From Dialister histaminiformans (GTDB taxonomy: Bacteria; Bacillota; Negativicutes; Veillonellales; Dialisteraceae), in contig NZ_FMXA01000003.1 in the NCBI RefSeq assembly GCF_900103425.1, positions 186,001-250,000 of the forward strand: DNA of 64,000 nt, in the 5' to 3' direction. Both the position numbers and the translations under genes were made by a program. Of this stretch, positions 1 to 9,060 are shown piece by piece. The notes below the pieces were generated by a model that worked only from the letters and a program-made list of their open reading frames with translations, did no database searches and was not told where the DNA came from. Each line of letters begins with the position of its first letter. Within the stretch, counting starts at the first letter, position 1.

Positions 1-206
1 GCCTGAATGAAAGATTTTCCTATAAGGAAGTCTCTGTGCTTTCCCGTAAGCTGGCAAAATGCAGAATTGACATAGCGGATTCTATATATTCTCCCGGACC
101 GGCTGTCTGCCATTTCCACAATGCAGGAGGGTACCTGCAGCAGGTCCATAGCCTCATCTATCCATCCCCCGGTGATTCTCTTATCTATCTTCTTATCTGT
201 ACTCAT
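1..206 (-). CDS. PAS-domain signalling protein, N-terminal part (cut by window edge)
   Basis: Only the first 68 codons lie in the window. The ATG overlaps the stop of the preceding gene as ATGA, and GAGG stands 8 bases upstream of it inside that gene, so translation is probably coupled. Residues 19-68 read like the start of a PAS sensor fold: a hydrophobic strand (LLQVPSCIVEMAD), then RYVNSAFCQLTGKHRDFLIG, the usual 'N..F..LTG....LIG' pattern. It is the third member of a run of PAS/GGDEF/EAL genes, so it may be another c-di-GMP-type protein. The output domain is outside the window and that part is inference. Confidence 0.6.
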   Translation of the reverse strand, partial: MSTDKKIDKRITGGWIDEAMDLLQVPSCIVEMADSRSGRIYRIRYVNSAFCQLTGKHRDFLIGKSFIQ

Positions 207-1690
207 TCCGCGTACCTCGTTTCCAGCAAAGTTTCCAGACCTATCCCCAGATTTTTAATGAGTCCCTTCATTCCGTCGTCACTGAATAAGAGGCATTGTA
301 CTTTCATCTGCACCGTAACTGGATACCCATCGATTTCCTGGATGGCATACACTCCCTGCTGAATCGTCCGTCCAACCTCTTCTGCTTCGGCCCTGCTCTG
401 TACCTGCATGAGCGCAAGGAAGCGTTTCCTTTCCACGCGCCCCAGCACCCCATGAATCCCCAATATTCTGCGAATCCGGTCGCTGATAGCTCGCACCAGT
501 TTCCGTTCGATTTCCACACCATAGGACTGCAGCGTGTTTTCAAGAGAAAGAATCTCGATGTCCATCATAGTAAAATTCTGCTTGTTCCGTGCATACGTTT
601 CATAGTATCGGCTGAGCCTGTCCATGATTCCTATCAGGTTAAGCGCCCCGCTATCAATATCCGAATACAACAACCGGGGAAACAGCTGCTGTCGTTCTGC
701 CTCCTCCTGAAGGTCGGTAAAATAGCCTATCAGTCCCTGAATCTCCCCCTGCCGGTACAGCGGCACCTTCGTGGCCATGATGGCATGTTCTATACCATTC
801 ACTATACAGTGCCCCGGCATGTTGATAACCAGTCTGCCCCGATGAATACAATTTTCTTCGGCTTCCTGGAATCCGTGATCATTCACATGCCATCCCATAT
901 CTTCATCGGTCTTGCCGATCAGATCCCTGCGCTGGATGCCATAATAGTCCAGGAAGGCGCGGCTGGCTCCCAGGAATCTCCGTTCGCTGTCTTTCCAAAA
1001 CAATTTAATCGGGGAAAAACTAAGTACACTTTCCCATATATCCCGGGCCAGCGCATTCTTCTCACTTCCATCCGTCGCCAGATGCAGACTTTCTATAATC
1101 GCTTCGGTAATTTTCCGGTTATCCATACGGGTTTCTGCCGTCGCATATATCAGATGATTCTTTTCTGCCAGCGCAAAGAGAAAATGAATACTCCAGGAAT
1201 AACTGCCATCTGCATTCTTTGTCCTGAACAAATCTTGCAAATATCCACTCTGCTGCAATCGCTCTGACAGACTCTTCCTGTCAATCCATACCGCATAACG
1301 ATCCCAATCCTCCGGATGCACATACTTCCGGTATCTTCCTGCCGTCCAGGCCGAAGGTTTTCCAACACTCCCTAAAGGAACAGAAGTACGGTTTATCAGC
1401 ATATGATTGTAATCCTTCTCCAGATTCCAGAACATGGCTACCCGGTAAAAGGAATTAAGAATCACCGACATGGAATGTTCAGATGCATCCCATTCCCCGA
1501 TTTCCCGATTCAACATCTGAATCCTGCAGGAGTATACCCGCCGCCATCCAGTCTTCCCCAGAAGTTGAACCCTCATACGCAGATAGATATGCCCATAATT
1601 ATATTCCTGTTCATTACTATCCCCTTCTTCATTCACCGAGAACAACAGGTCACGCATTCGTTCCCATTTTATTCCTTCCAGCGAATGCAA
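203..1690 (-). CDS. C-terminal half of a split PAS/GGDEF/EAL protein (PAS plus degenerate GGDEF)
   Basis: This frame continues the preceding 626-residue gene after a frameshift in a G8 run. It aligns by eye along its whole length with the second half of the intact neighbour at 3626-6943. It shares YGHIYLRMR, the HPEDWDRY region, LFRTKNADGSYSWSIH, the PAS-like segment KLFWKDSERRFLGASRAFLDYYG and a terminal degenerate GGDEF (GRVERKRF where GGDEF is expected). The first possible start codon is a TTG with no Shine-Dalgarno, so independent translation is doubtful. The open frame runs upstream to the G tract. It may be made only by slippage or from a cell variant with nine (or six) G. A sequencing error in the run is the alternative. 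Confidence 0.75.
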   Translation of the reverse strand: MHSLEGIKWERMRDLLFSVNEEGDSNEQEYNYGHIYLRMRVQLLGKTGWRRVYSCRIQMLNREIGEWDASEHSMSVILNSFYRVAMFWNLEKDYNHMLINRTSVPLGSVGKPSAWTAGRYRKYVHPEDWDRYAVWIDRKSLSERLQQSGYLQDLFRTKNADGSYSWSIHFLFALAEKNHLIYATAETRMDNRKITEAIIESLHLATDGSEKNALARDIWESVLSFSPIKLFWKDSERRFLGASRAFLDYYGIQRRDLIGKTDEDMGWHVNDHGFQEAEENCIHRGRLVINMPGHCIVNGIEHAIMATKVPLYRQGEIQGLIGYFTDLQEEAERQQLFPRLLYSDIDSGALNLIGIMDRLSRYYETYARNKQNFTMMDIEILSLENTLQSYGVEIERKLVRAISDRIRRILGIHGVLGRVERKRFLALMQVQSRAEAEEVGRTIQQGVYAIQEIDGYPVTVQMKVQCLLFSDDGMKGLIKNLGIGLETLLETRYAE

Positions 1691-3549
1691 AATACGATGC
1701 GCGACTTCTTCCTCAGTGCCCCCCCCAGCATTTTCAAAATGCTCAGATATTCCGGATTAATGTACAGATACCGTACCGATTCTCCATCCGTTTCCACTAC
1801 ACAGAATGGTCCTGGTGTCAGGAAATCTGCCCGCCCTGCCTTTTCATAAAGCCCCTTATCCTTCCGCATCTCTACAGGCAGTTTTCTTTTCTGCATTGCT
1901 TCCAGAATCCGGTCATAAGAATCCGGCCGTGCCAGCACATATCCCTGCACCTTTTCACAGCCTATGCTCTTCAGAAATCTATACTCTTCTTCCGTCTCAA
2001 TTCCTTCTGCCAGCGTATGGGTATGCAGCCGTTTCGCCATAGACACGACAGACTTAACGATTTTTCTTGATTTATCAGAGAAGGTAGAAAAGAAATCCAT
2101 ATCTAGCTTGATTTCATCAAAGTCATAGTCTTTCAGCAGATTCAGCGATGAATACTGACTTCCAAAATCATCCATCCACACCGCATATCCCAGCTGATGA
2201 AATTTTTCAATGGTTTCATATATCACATCCCGGTCATCCATCAGTACAGATTCTGTGATTTCCACATAAAGCATATCTTTGGGCACGCGATACTTTTTCG
2301 CCTGCTCATCGACAAAATCCACCATATCTTCTACCAGTAAATCATAACGAGACAGGTTAAAGGAAACCGGGAGAACCGTCTTCCCCTGATTTATCCGGCT
2401 TTCATATTCCTGGCAGATGCTCTGCACCATATATTTGTCCAGTTTGATAATCTGCTTTGTCTTTTCCAGTACCGGAATAAACTCTGCCGGGCGAAGCATA
2501 CCATGCTGCGGATCAATCCAGCGGGCCAGCGCTTCCATACTACAGATAGAATCAGTGACTGTACGTATCACCGGTTGGTAGAAAACATGAATCCACCCCT
2601 TCTCTACTGCCTCATCAATATGTGCTGCCACATATCGCTCCATGGCCTGCTGCCTCGCCATACGACTGTCATACCAGGCCGTGTCCCGTTCCATATCCCG
2701 ATAAACGCTACGGCAGGCCTCTTCCGCACAGCTCATGCAGACACTGGCCTGAATCTCTCCAGCAGGCACCTCATAAATCCCTGCATCCAGGATAAGATGC
2801 CACTCCGGATGATGTTTCTGAACCATACTGCGTATCCCGGAAATTTCGGTTTCCACATTCTTTTTACTGGTGAGAAGGCAGAAATGATCAACGGAATACC
2901 GTACTACCGGATCCCCGGGGAAAGCATGCACGAGCAGCTCGGCCAGCAGACGAATACAGTCATCTCCTGCCTCCATACCAAATCGTTCATTGAGCAAACG
3001 GAATCCCTCTACATTGAGAAATATAAATACCCGGGGCTCCCGATCCGGCAAATCCTGATCCATTTCCAGAATATCCTGGACCCGTCTTATAAACTGCGTA
3101 TGTCCGGAAAAGCCAGTAAGCCGGTCGATATTAGACCGGGCCAGCTGTTTTTTATACACGCTGGCATATATCAGCTTCCCCAGCCGTTCATCTTCTTCCA
3201 CTCGTCCGAAGATTTCCACTTCCTGAATCTGTCCATCCCGGGAACGGGTACGAAATTCCACATTGCCCACGCCGCCCTGCACCTGCCTGAACTGCTGTAT
3301 CATTTCCATTTCTGCACGCTTTACATCAGCTGGCAAGGCCGCCTTCAGCATCGATGCCCCCAGGAAGTCCATCAGTTCCTTTCCACTGGTGCAACCCCAG
3401 ATCTCTGCGGCCTTGCGGTTCGCATAGAGAATTTCATAGGATTCACTCACCCGATAAATGATAATTCCTCCGGGAAGCCTTTCCAGGTCCTGATGAATTG
3501 GCATCATGCCGGCTTCCTGCTCATCGTCTCCATGCCATTTTTCCTTCAT
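1669..3549 (-). CDS. PAS-GGDEF(degenerate)-EAL c-di-GMP phosphodiesterase-like protein, truncated by frameshift
   Basis: The order is a PAS fold (about residues 15-125), a GGDEF fold with RYSVD in place of the catalytic GGDEF, and an EAL domain (about 310-560). The EAL residues expected for Mg-dependent c-di-GMP hydrolysis are visible: EALAR, NLSRYD, EITES, MDDFGS, IKLD, AEGIET and QGY. GAGGTG precedes the ATG. Compared with the 1105-residue neighbour the protein should continue for about 500 more residues, but after a run of eight G the frame shifts and it ends with 17 unrelated residues. It may still be an active phosphodiesterase lacking the C-terminal PAS/GGDEF sensory half. The gene is 76 bp downstream of its paralogue, probably in one operon. 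Confidence 0.85.
   Translation of the reverse strand: MKEKWHGDDEQEAGMMPIHQDLERLPGGIIIYRVSESYEILYANRKAAEIWGCTSGKELMDFLGASMLKAALPADVKRAEMEMIQQFRQVQGGVGNVEFRTRSRDGQIQEVEIFGRVEEDERLGKLIYASVYKKQLARSNIDRLTGFSGHTQFIRRVQDILEMDQDLPDREPRVFIFLNVEGFRLLNERFGMEAGDDCIRLLAELLVHAFPGDPVVRYSVDHFCLLTSKKNVETEISGIRSMVQKHHPEWHLILDAGIYEVPAGEIQASVCMSCAEEACRSVYRDMERDTAWYDSRMARQQAMERYVAAHIDEAVEKGWIHVFYQPVIRTVTDSICSMEALARWIDPQHGMLRPAEFIPVLEKTKQIIKLDKYMVQSICQEYESRINQGKTVLPVSFNLSRYDLLVEDMVDFVDEQAKKYRVPKDMLYVEITESVLMDDRDVIYETIEKFHQLGYAVWMDDFGSQYSSLNLLKDYDFDEIKLDMDFFSTFSDKSRKIVKSVVSMAKRLHTHTLAEGIETEEEYRFLKSIGCEKVQGYVLARPDSYDRILEAMQKRKLPVEMRKDKGLYEKAGRADFLTPGPFCVVETDGESVRYLYINPEYLSILKMLGGALRKKSRIVFCIRWKE
1719..1726 (-). repeat. 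G8 homopolymer tract at the frameshift point
   Basis: Eight consecutive C on the plus strand are eight G in the coding strand. With eight G the upstream frame reads L-G-G-A-L-R and stops at 1669. With nine (or six) G it would read into T-E-E-E-V-A-H and continue through the 203-1690 frame, restoring a protein like the 1105-residue neighbour. Mononucleotide G runs of this length inside genes are a known substrate for slipped-strand phase variation. Confidence 0.8.
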
Positions 3550-3625
3550 AACTTACACCTCATCTACACTGATATCTGCTACGGGTATGATCACAATCCG
3601 GATGTCTCTGATTTCCAGAGTTATT

Positions 3626-6600
3626 TCACGGCCGTAATGTCTGTTCTGCCCTGTCAGCAGAAAATCGTTTTATTCCTTCCATGATAGCCTGCCACATGAT
3701 TTCCACGCCCTGCTCACTGAAAGGTGCTCCCCGGCATTCTGCCTGTACAGTAATGGATATATTGTCCACCTCATGGATATTCCATACTGCCTCTTTAATC
3801 TTTTCCATCCATTCCGTAATTTCATCCCGTTTACGAAAATGGATAATCGCCAGGAACTGGTCTTCTGACAGCCGGGCCAGCTCCCCATGATTTCCCAGCA
3901 CCTGCTGCAGAGTTCCGGTAATATGCTTCACCACAAGCTGTGTAAACCTTTCCCCATAGGAGGACCAGATTTCATCCATCCCCCGAATGTGAATGTCCGC
4001 CAGTGCAAAATCAACCCCCAGCTGATGATACGACCGGGCAAAACGGTACACCTCTCCGGCCAACCCATTATGATTCATCACTCCGGTCAGCGAGTCCACG
4101 GTAAGCAACCGCTGACGCTGTGCCTCTACCGCCTTCATTTCCTCCTCGCTGAAAAAATAGCCAATCAGCCCGATAACCTCTCCATTGGTGAATACAGGAA
4201 TCTTAGAGGAATAAATATGCCGGGACATGCCACCCACCGTAACCTGCCCCTCTGTATTCATAATAGCTTTTCCTTCCTGCATACACTGGTCTTCATCATC
4301 TATATACAGCCGGCGGTCAATAACCCAGTTTCCAATTTCTTCTTCTTTCTTACCCACAATATCTTTCAAAGACACTCCATAGTAAGTAAGGAAGCTGTGA
4401 CTTGCCCCCAGGAACCGGTGCTCTCTGTCTTTCCAGAAGAATTTGAATGGCATGAAATCCACCAGGGAATCCCATAGTTCTGCCCGGAGCAGTACCGCAT
4501 CTCGTGGATTGGATGCCTGTCCCTTGCTGCTGTTTTCATACATCGCCGCCACCACATCCTGCGAATCAAAGGTAATGGCCGATGTAAGGTAGAGCAGCTG
4601 TCTGTCCGGGTCTGAGAATCTGGCAATAATATGGATTCGCCATGGATAACTTCCATCATCAGCCCGGGTACGGAAAAGCCCGGCCACATACTGTCTTCCC
4701 TGCAGTGCTTTCTTCAGTTTTTCCCGATCAACAAATGCAGCATACCGATCCTGATCCATAGGATGAATCAGCCGGCGATATCCCCTCTGCGTCCATTCTG
4801 ACAGATTGGTCCCTGCCAGCAGTCCCTCGGGTACCCCGGTGTAATTGAAAACAACCTGTATTTTATTCTCCGGCACCGACACAATTGACGCATATCGGAA
4901 AATCTGACTGATATTTCTAGCCACCGCTTCCCCCATCTGCGAATACCGGTTTCCCCTGCTTTTCACCATGGTAAGACTGCAGGCATACAGACGGCGGTCT
5001 TCCCCTTTAAGAACCGATACAACCCGTGCTTCCAGCCGGATATAGATATATCCATGAGCCATATAAGTGACGCCTTCACTGCCTTCCTGTTTCAAGGTCT
5101 GCAGGAAATCAATGGTCTGTCCCCATGGTGCAGATGGTTCTTCCACCCTGAGTTTTCTACCGGTAATTTTACAAAGCTCATCCAGCAGCTTCTTATAGTC
5201 CTGTCGGATATACAGCGGTGTCAGCGTCTGTCCATTAAGTTCGGCAAGAGCCAATGGGGTATCCTGCTGAAAATCCACCTTTATCGCCTTATCTATGAAC
5301 CGGCGGATGCGCCTTGGCTCAATCTGCACGCCCAGTTTCTTTACCTGTTCCAGTGTCGCATCATATGGTGCCGGTTTTCCAATGTAATATCCCTGCGCAC
5401 GTTCACAGCCAATCCGCTTCAGAAACTCAAATTCCTCCGCTGTCTCTACCCCTTCTGCCAGGGTCTGACTGTGGAGCTCCTTGATCATCCGCACCATGGT
5501 CATAACGATGTGCTTCGATTTCTGTGTGAAGGTGGAGAAGAACTTCATATCCAGCTTAATCTTGTCAAAGTCATAATCCTTCAGCAGATTCAACGACGAA
5601 TACCCGCTGCCAAAATCGTCCATCCACACCTGATAGCCCGCTTCATGAAGCCTCCTGACCGCTGATGCAATTACTTCCACTTCGCTGACCATCATCGATT
5701 CCGTGATTTCCACATGAATCATATCTTTGGGCACATGATGCGTCCGCACTTCATCTTCAATAAACGACACAATGTCCCCGGTAAGGAAATCATATCGCGA
5801 CAAATTAAAAGAAACAGGAACTACCTCTTTCCCCTGGCTTACCCGCTTTTCATATTCCCGGCAGACAAGGGATATCATAGCCCGGTCCAGTTTATGAATC
5901 TGCTTCTTTTCTTCCAATATGGGAATGAATTGTCCCGGAACAAGGAACCCGAAATTCGGATCCTCCCAGCGAGCCAGCGCTTCCATGCTGCAGAGTGCCA
6001 TATTGACCGGCCTCACTACCGGCTGATAATATACCTTAATCCATCCCCGGGAAACCGCCTCTTCCAGATGTCCTTCAATATACCGCGCAAAGGCAATCTC
6101 CTTTTCCAGTGCCCTGTCATAATAAGCAATCCGTTTCCCGTTCGTTCCGGTCAGGCTGCGGCAGGCCTGCATAGCGTGACTCATACATACACCTACAGGA
6201 AGTTCCCTGGACGGCATGAGAAACACCCCGATGTTCACCACACATTTCCATTCCGGAGACATCTGCTTTTTCAACAGTTCCCTGTATATTTCCAATGCGT
6301 CATCCATATGTGCGGTTTGCGTAAACACATAAAATGTATCCACCGCATAACGGCATACAATCCCACCGGAAAAAACCCGGGTAAGAATGCCGGCCAGACG
6401 CTTCAGGCAAAGATCGCCCTCCCTGAGTCCAAATCGTTCATTAATCAGTCGGAATCGTTCAATATTAAAGGCCAGAACCGCATATTTCCCTGCCTCAGTA
6501 CCATTTCGGCACAGTGCCTCCACATGGCTGGAGAACTGCATAGGTCCCGGCAATCCGGTCAGCATGTCCACATCGGATTCTTCCGCATTGTGCACCGTTA

Positions 6601-6943
6601 CACAGGCATAAATGAGCCCATCCTGCACCTCTCTCCGTCCGGACATGTGGACAAAGCGCATGGCCCCCTTGCGGGTAAGAATACGGAACGTGATCTGAAA
6701 CTCATTCTTTTCTCCGTCAGACACCTGCGATATATCCTGAAATACCCGATCCATATCTCCCGGATATATACCATGAGAAAGCCCTGCATTCCAGTATGCC
6801 AGAAGCTCCTCTTCATCCTGGCAGTCCCACACCTGTGCTGCCCGTCGGCTGGCAAACAGAATATGATTATAATCTCTGCTATCAAACACCAGAACCCCAA
6901 AGGGAATTTTTTCCAATGCCTGGTTATCTATGTGCGTCCCCAT
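3626..6943 (-). CDS. PAS-GGDEF*-EAL-PAS-PAS-GGDEF* signalling protein, likely c-di-GMP phosphodiesterase
   Basis: The 1105-residue protein has a PAS fold (about 10-120), a degenerate GGDEF domain (about 125-275, RYAVD at 198-202), an EAL domain (about 290-535), two further PAS-like segments (about 690-940) and a second degenerate GGDEF-like domain at the C-terminus (SEDQF). Catalytic EAL residues are all present: E321 of EAL, N380, E412, D442-D443, K463, E498 and Q517. I therefore infer c-di-GMP hydrolysis, with the GGDEF folds as regulatory or GTP-binding modules. No membrane segment is evident, so it is probably cytosolic. Start chosen at the ATG with AAGGAG 6 bases upstream; an ATG 21 bases earlier lacks a site. 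First gene of the cluster. Confidence 0.88.
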   Translation of the reverse strand: MGTHIDNQALEKIPFGVLVFDSRDYNHILFASRRAAQVWDCQDEEELLAYWNAGLSHGIYPGDMDRVFQDISQVSDGEKNEFQITFRILTRKGAMRFVHMSGRREVQDGLIYACVTVHNAEESDVDMLTGLPGPMQFSSHVEALCRNGTEAGKYAVLAFNIERFRLINERFGLREGDLCLKRLAGILTRVFSGGIVCRYAVDTFYVFTQTAHMDDALEIYRELLKKQMSPEWKCVVNIGVFLMPSRELPVGVCMSHAMQACRSLTGTNGKRIAYYDRALEKEIAFARYIEGHLEEAVSRGWIKVYYQPVVRPVNMALCSMEALARWEDPNFGFLVPGQFIPILEEKKQIHKLDRAMISLVCREYEKRVSQGKEVVPVSFNLSRYDFLTGDIVSFIEDEVRTHHVPKDMIHVEITESMMVSEVEVIASAVRRLHEAGYQVWMDDFGSGYSSLNLLKDYDFDKIKLDMKFFSTFTQKSKHIVMTMVRMIKELHSQTLAEGVETAEEFEFLKRIGCERAQGYYIGKPAPYDATLEQVKKLGVQIEPRRIRRFIDKAIKVDFQQDTPLALAELNGQTLTPLYIRQDYKKLLDELCKITGRKLRVEEPSAPWGQTIDFLQTLKQEGSEGVTYMAHGYIYIRLEARVVSVLKGEDRRLYACSLTMVKSRGNRYSQMGEAVARNISQIFRYASIVSVPENKIQVVFNYTGVPEGLLAGTNLSEWTQRGYRRLIHPMDQDRYAAFVDREKLKKALQGRQYVAGLFRTRADDGSYPWRIHIIARFSDPDRQLLYLTSAITFDSQDVVAAMYENSSKGQASNPRDAVLLRAELWDSLVDFMPFKFFWKDREHRFLGASHSFLTYYGVSLKDIVGKKEEEIGNWVIDRRLYIDDEDQCMQEGKAIMNTEGQVTVGGMSRHIYSSKIPVFTNGEVIGLIGYFFSEEEMKAVEAQRQRLLTVDSLTGVMNHNGLAGEVYRFARSYHQLGVDFALADIHIRGMDEIWSSYGERFTQLVVKHITGTLQQVLGNHGELARLSEDQFLAIIHFRKRDEITEWMEKIKEAVWNIHEVDNISITVQAECRGAPFSEQGVEIMWQAIMEGIKRFSADRAEQTLRP

Positions 6944-7173
6944 GCAGAACTCCTTCCTGCCCATCTGATTTATTTTTATACCAGATAGTGTCTCTTTTAA
7001 GGAAGAAGCACCATCTGCTGCTAGTTTCCACGTCCGATTCGTACTCTGACTGCTCTGATTTCACAAATGTAAACTTTATCGATTTTATTGTATGCCCCTA
7101 CCGCTCTGCACGTCAAGAAATCCCCTGCCCCTTTCCCCTGACCTGAGCCGAGATAGTATAAAGTGGATAAGTA

Positions 7174-7202
7174 TTGTGTACATTGCCATATTCCCTTATA
7201 CT
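7174..7202 (+). promoter_or_regulatory. Predicted sigma-70 promoter for the DUF438 gene
   Basis: TTGTGT (7174-7179) and TATACT (7197-7202) are separated by 17 bases, 48 bases before the start codon and with AAAGGA in between. It lies in the divergent intergenic region between the signalling cluster and the DUF438 gene. Confidence 0.6.
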
Positions 7203-7249
7203 AAAAGGGAGATATTTCCATCATATTCATATAAGAAAAGGATAAATCT

Positions 7250-8698
7250 ATGGATAAAATTGTAGATCTGAATAAAACCGTATATGACCTGGTTCAGGAA
7301 TTCCCGGAAGTAAAAGATGTACTGGCTTCCCTTGGTTTTTCAAAAATCACCAGCCCGATGGCTCTCAAGGTTATGGGCCGCGTCATGACCATCCCCAAGG
7401 GTGCTGCCATGATGGGTATTCCCATGGAAACCATCATCAGAGCCTTTGCTTCCCGCGGTCTTACCGTAAAAGATGCGCCACCTGCCACAGAGTCAGAACA
7501 GCAGGCGGAAATACAGAGCCATGCAGAAAAAATCAAACAGCTTCTCAAACGGCTCGGTGCCGGTGAAGATTTTGAATCGGTGCGAAAAGACTTTGTCACA
7601 GACTTCGGCCAGGTATCCGCTCACGACATCATGAAAGCCGAACAGAGCCTTATCGCCGAAGGAGAAGATCCAGCCCGTATCCGCAAGCTCTGCGACCTTC
7701 ACTCCACCTTATTCCACGGCCGCACAGAAATGGAAATCCTGTCTGAAGAAAAAAGAAAGCAGAAAGCCGGGCTGTCCCAGATTCCATCCGGTCATCCGGT
7801 AGACTATTTCTTCCATGAAAATACAGCACTGACCAAAGAGCTGGACCTCCTGTCTGTCCTTCTGTTCAAAGGCGACAAAGTGCGTATCATAGAATCTCTG
7901 AAAACACTGAAAAAAGTGCGTGTTCTCTACAGTAAAAAAGAGGAGCTTCTCATGACGGTACTGGTGCGTTACGGCGTAACCGGCCCCTCGGAAGTCATGT
8001 GGGGTGTAGATGATGAAATCCGCATGGACCTTTCCCGCATTCTCCACCGACTGACAAGAGAAGAGGTATCTGCTCTCAAAGAGACCATAAAGGCAGTAAT
8101 TACCCGGATGAAAGAAATGATTTACAAGGAAGAACATATCCTCTTTCCACTCTGCCTGTCCCATTTTACCGATGAAGAATGGGTGGATGTATACCGGGAT
8201 CTCCATGAAATGGGGCCTGCCTTTATTCAGGAAATACCCAGCTGGCCACACGGGGACGAAGTACTTTCCCGCCGGAAGGCTTCCCAGAATGAAACAGAAG
8301 CTATTCAGGACGGAACCCTGTCATTCTCCGGCGATGGCGTAAAAAGCCCGGCCGGGACCCTGACCATGGCGCAGATGAAATCCATACTTTCTCTGCTTCC
8401 CCTGGATATTACAGTTATCGATGAACAGGAAATCAACCGATTCTATAAGAATACCGACCGGGTATTCTCCCGTCCTCTGTCTACCCTGAACCGCCCCACC
8501 TATGACTGTCATCCGCCATATATCAAGCCCATGGTGGAACGCATGATCCGTCAGTTTAAAGAAGGATCCAGCGACAAGCAGGTCCGTACCTTCCCCAAAG
8601 ACGGCAAAATGGTCACTGTAACCTATGCCGCCATGCGGGATGAAAAAGGCAACTATCTTGGAACCGTGGAGTTCATTCAGGAAAGCGAGCAAAAATGA
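7250..8698 (+). CDS. DUF1858-DUF438-hemerythrin-like-PAS protein
   Basis: The 482-residue cytosolic protein has the layout of the DUF438 family found in anaerobes. It has an N-terminal DUF1858 module (residues 1-70, beginning MDKIVDLNKTVYDLV), a DUF438 helical region (about 90-160), a hemerythrin-like HHE bundle (about 175-330; HPVDYFFHEN and EEHILFPL carry candidate iron ligands) and a C-terminal PAS fold (about 375-480). Family members are thought to sense oxygen, NO or redox state, but no exact reaction is established, so a redox-sensing role is inference. Single gene with its own promoter and a strong terminator 130 bp downstream. It is divergent from the c-di-GMP-type cluster. Confidence 0.85.
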   Translation: MDKIVDLNKTVYDLVQEFPEVKDVLASLGFSKITSPMALKVMGRVMTIPKGAAMMGIPMETIIRAFASRGLTVKDAPPATESEQQAEIQSHAEKIKQLLKRLGAGEDFESVRKDFVTDFGQVSAHDIMKAEQSLIAEGEDPARIRKLCDLHSTLFHGRTEMEILSEEKRKQKAGLSQIPSGHPVDYFFHENTALTKELDLLSVLLFKGDKVRIIESLKTLKKVRVLYSKKEELLMTVLVRYGVTGPSEVMWGVDDEIRMDLSRILHRLTREEVSALKETIKAVITRMKEMIYKEEHILFPLCLSHFTDEEWVDVYRDLHEMGPAFIQEIPSWPHGDEVLSRRKASQNETEAIQDGTLSFSGDGVKSPAGTLTMAQMKSILSLLPLDITVIDEQEINRFYKNTDRVFSRPLSTLNRPTYDCHPPYIKPMVERMIRQFKEGSSDKQVRTFPKDGKMVTVTYAAMRDEKGNYLGTVEFIQESEQK

Positions 8699-9060
8699 GC
8701 GGCGCTCATCTACTCGAAACGGCAAGCCTTCGGCTCGAGGTCGCAAGAGTCCTTCAGAATTCTCAGAATGGTATAAAACATCCTGCTTTGCAGGATAAAA
8801 CAGGATAATCCATTTACAGAATGACAAAAAGCAGAAAGAATCTGGAAATCAGTCAGATTCTTTCTGCTTTTTTACCATGTGACCATTCGTAAAATCCATT
8901 CCAGGAAAAAGTTTTTACTTTCTCACAGTTCCGGCCTTTGGACGTTAAGTCACAACCCTGAGCTGAAGGTTACAGCCCATGAGCATCAGCTCATCCTCAC
9001 TTGATTAACTGAATCCATCAAGCCTTCCCCTCAAATCTCGTCACTCATCCCTGTCTTTTT
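8699..9060. other. Intergenic region between convergent genes
   Basis: About 360 bases with no convincing gene. It holds the terminator at 8826-8872. The rest, with short hairpin-forming pieces such as CATCCTGC/GCAGGATA near 8780-8805, shows no ribosome-binding site followed by a sensible reading frame. Confidence 0.6.
8826..8872. terminator. Bidirectional intrinsic terminator
   Basis: A 19-base arm (AAAAAGCAGAAAGAATCTG) at 8826-8844 is repeated inverted at 8854-8872 with a 9-base loop, giving A- and T-runs on both sides. It lies between the convergent DUF438 and C69 peptidase genes. The core of the stem is reused in the aspA terminator. Confidence 0.9.

Noticed and set aside
203-3549. Split signalling gene as a plain dead pseudogene
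   Set aside because: Both halves remain open and well conserved apart from the homopolymer, which favours a switch, programmed slippage or sequencing error over decay.
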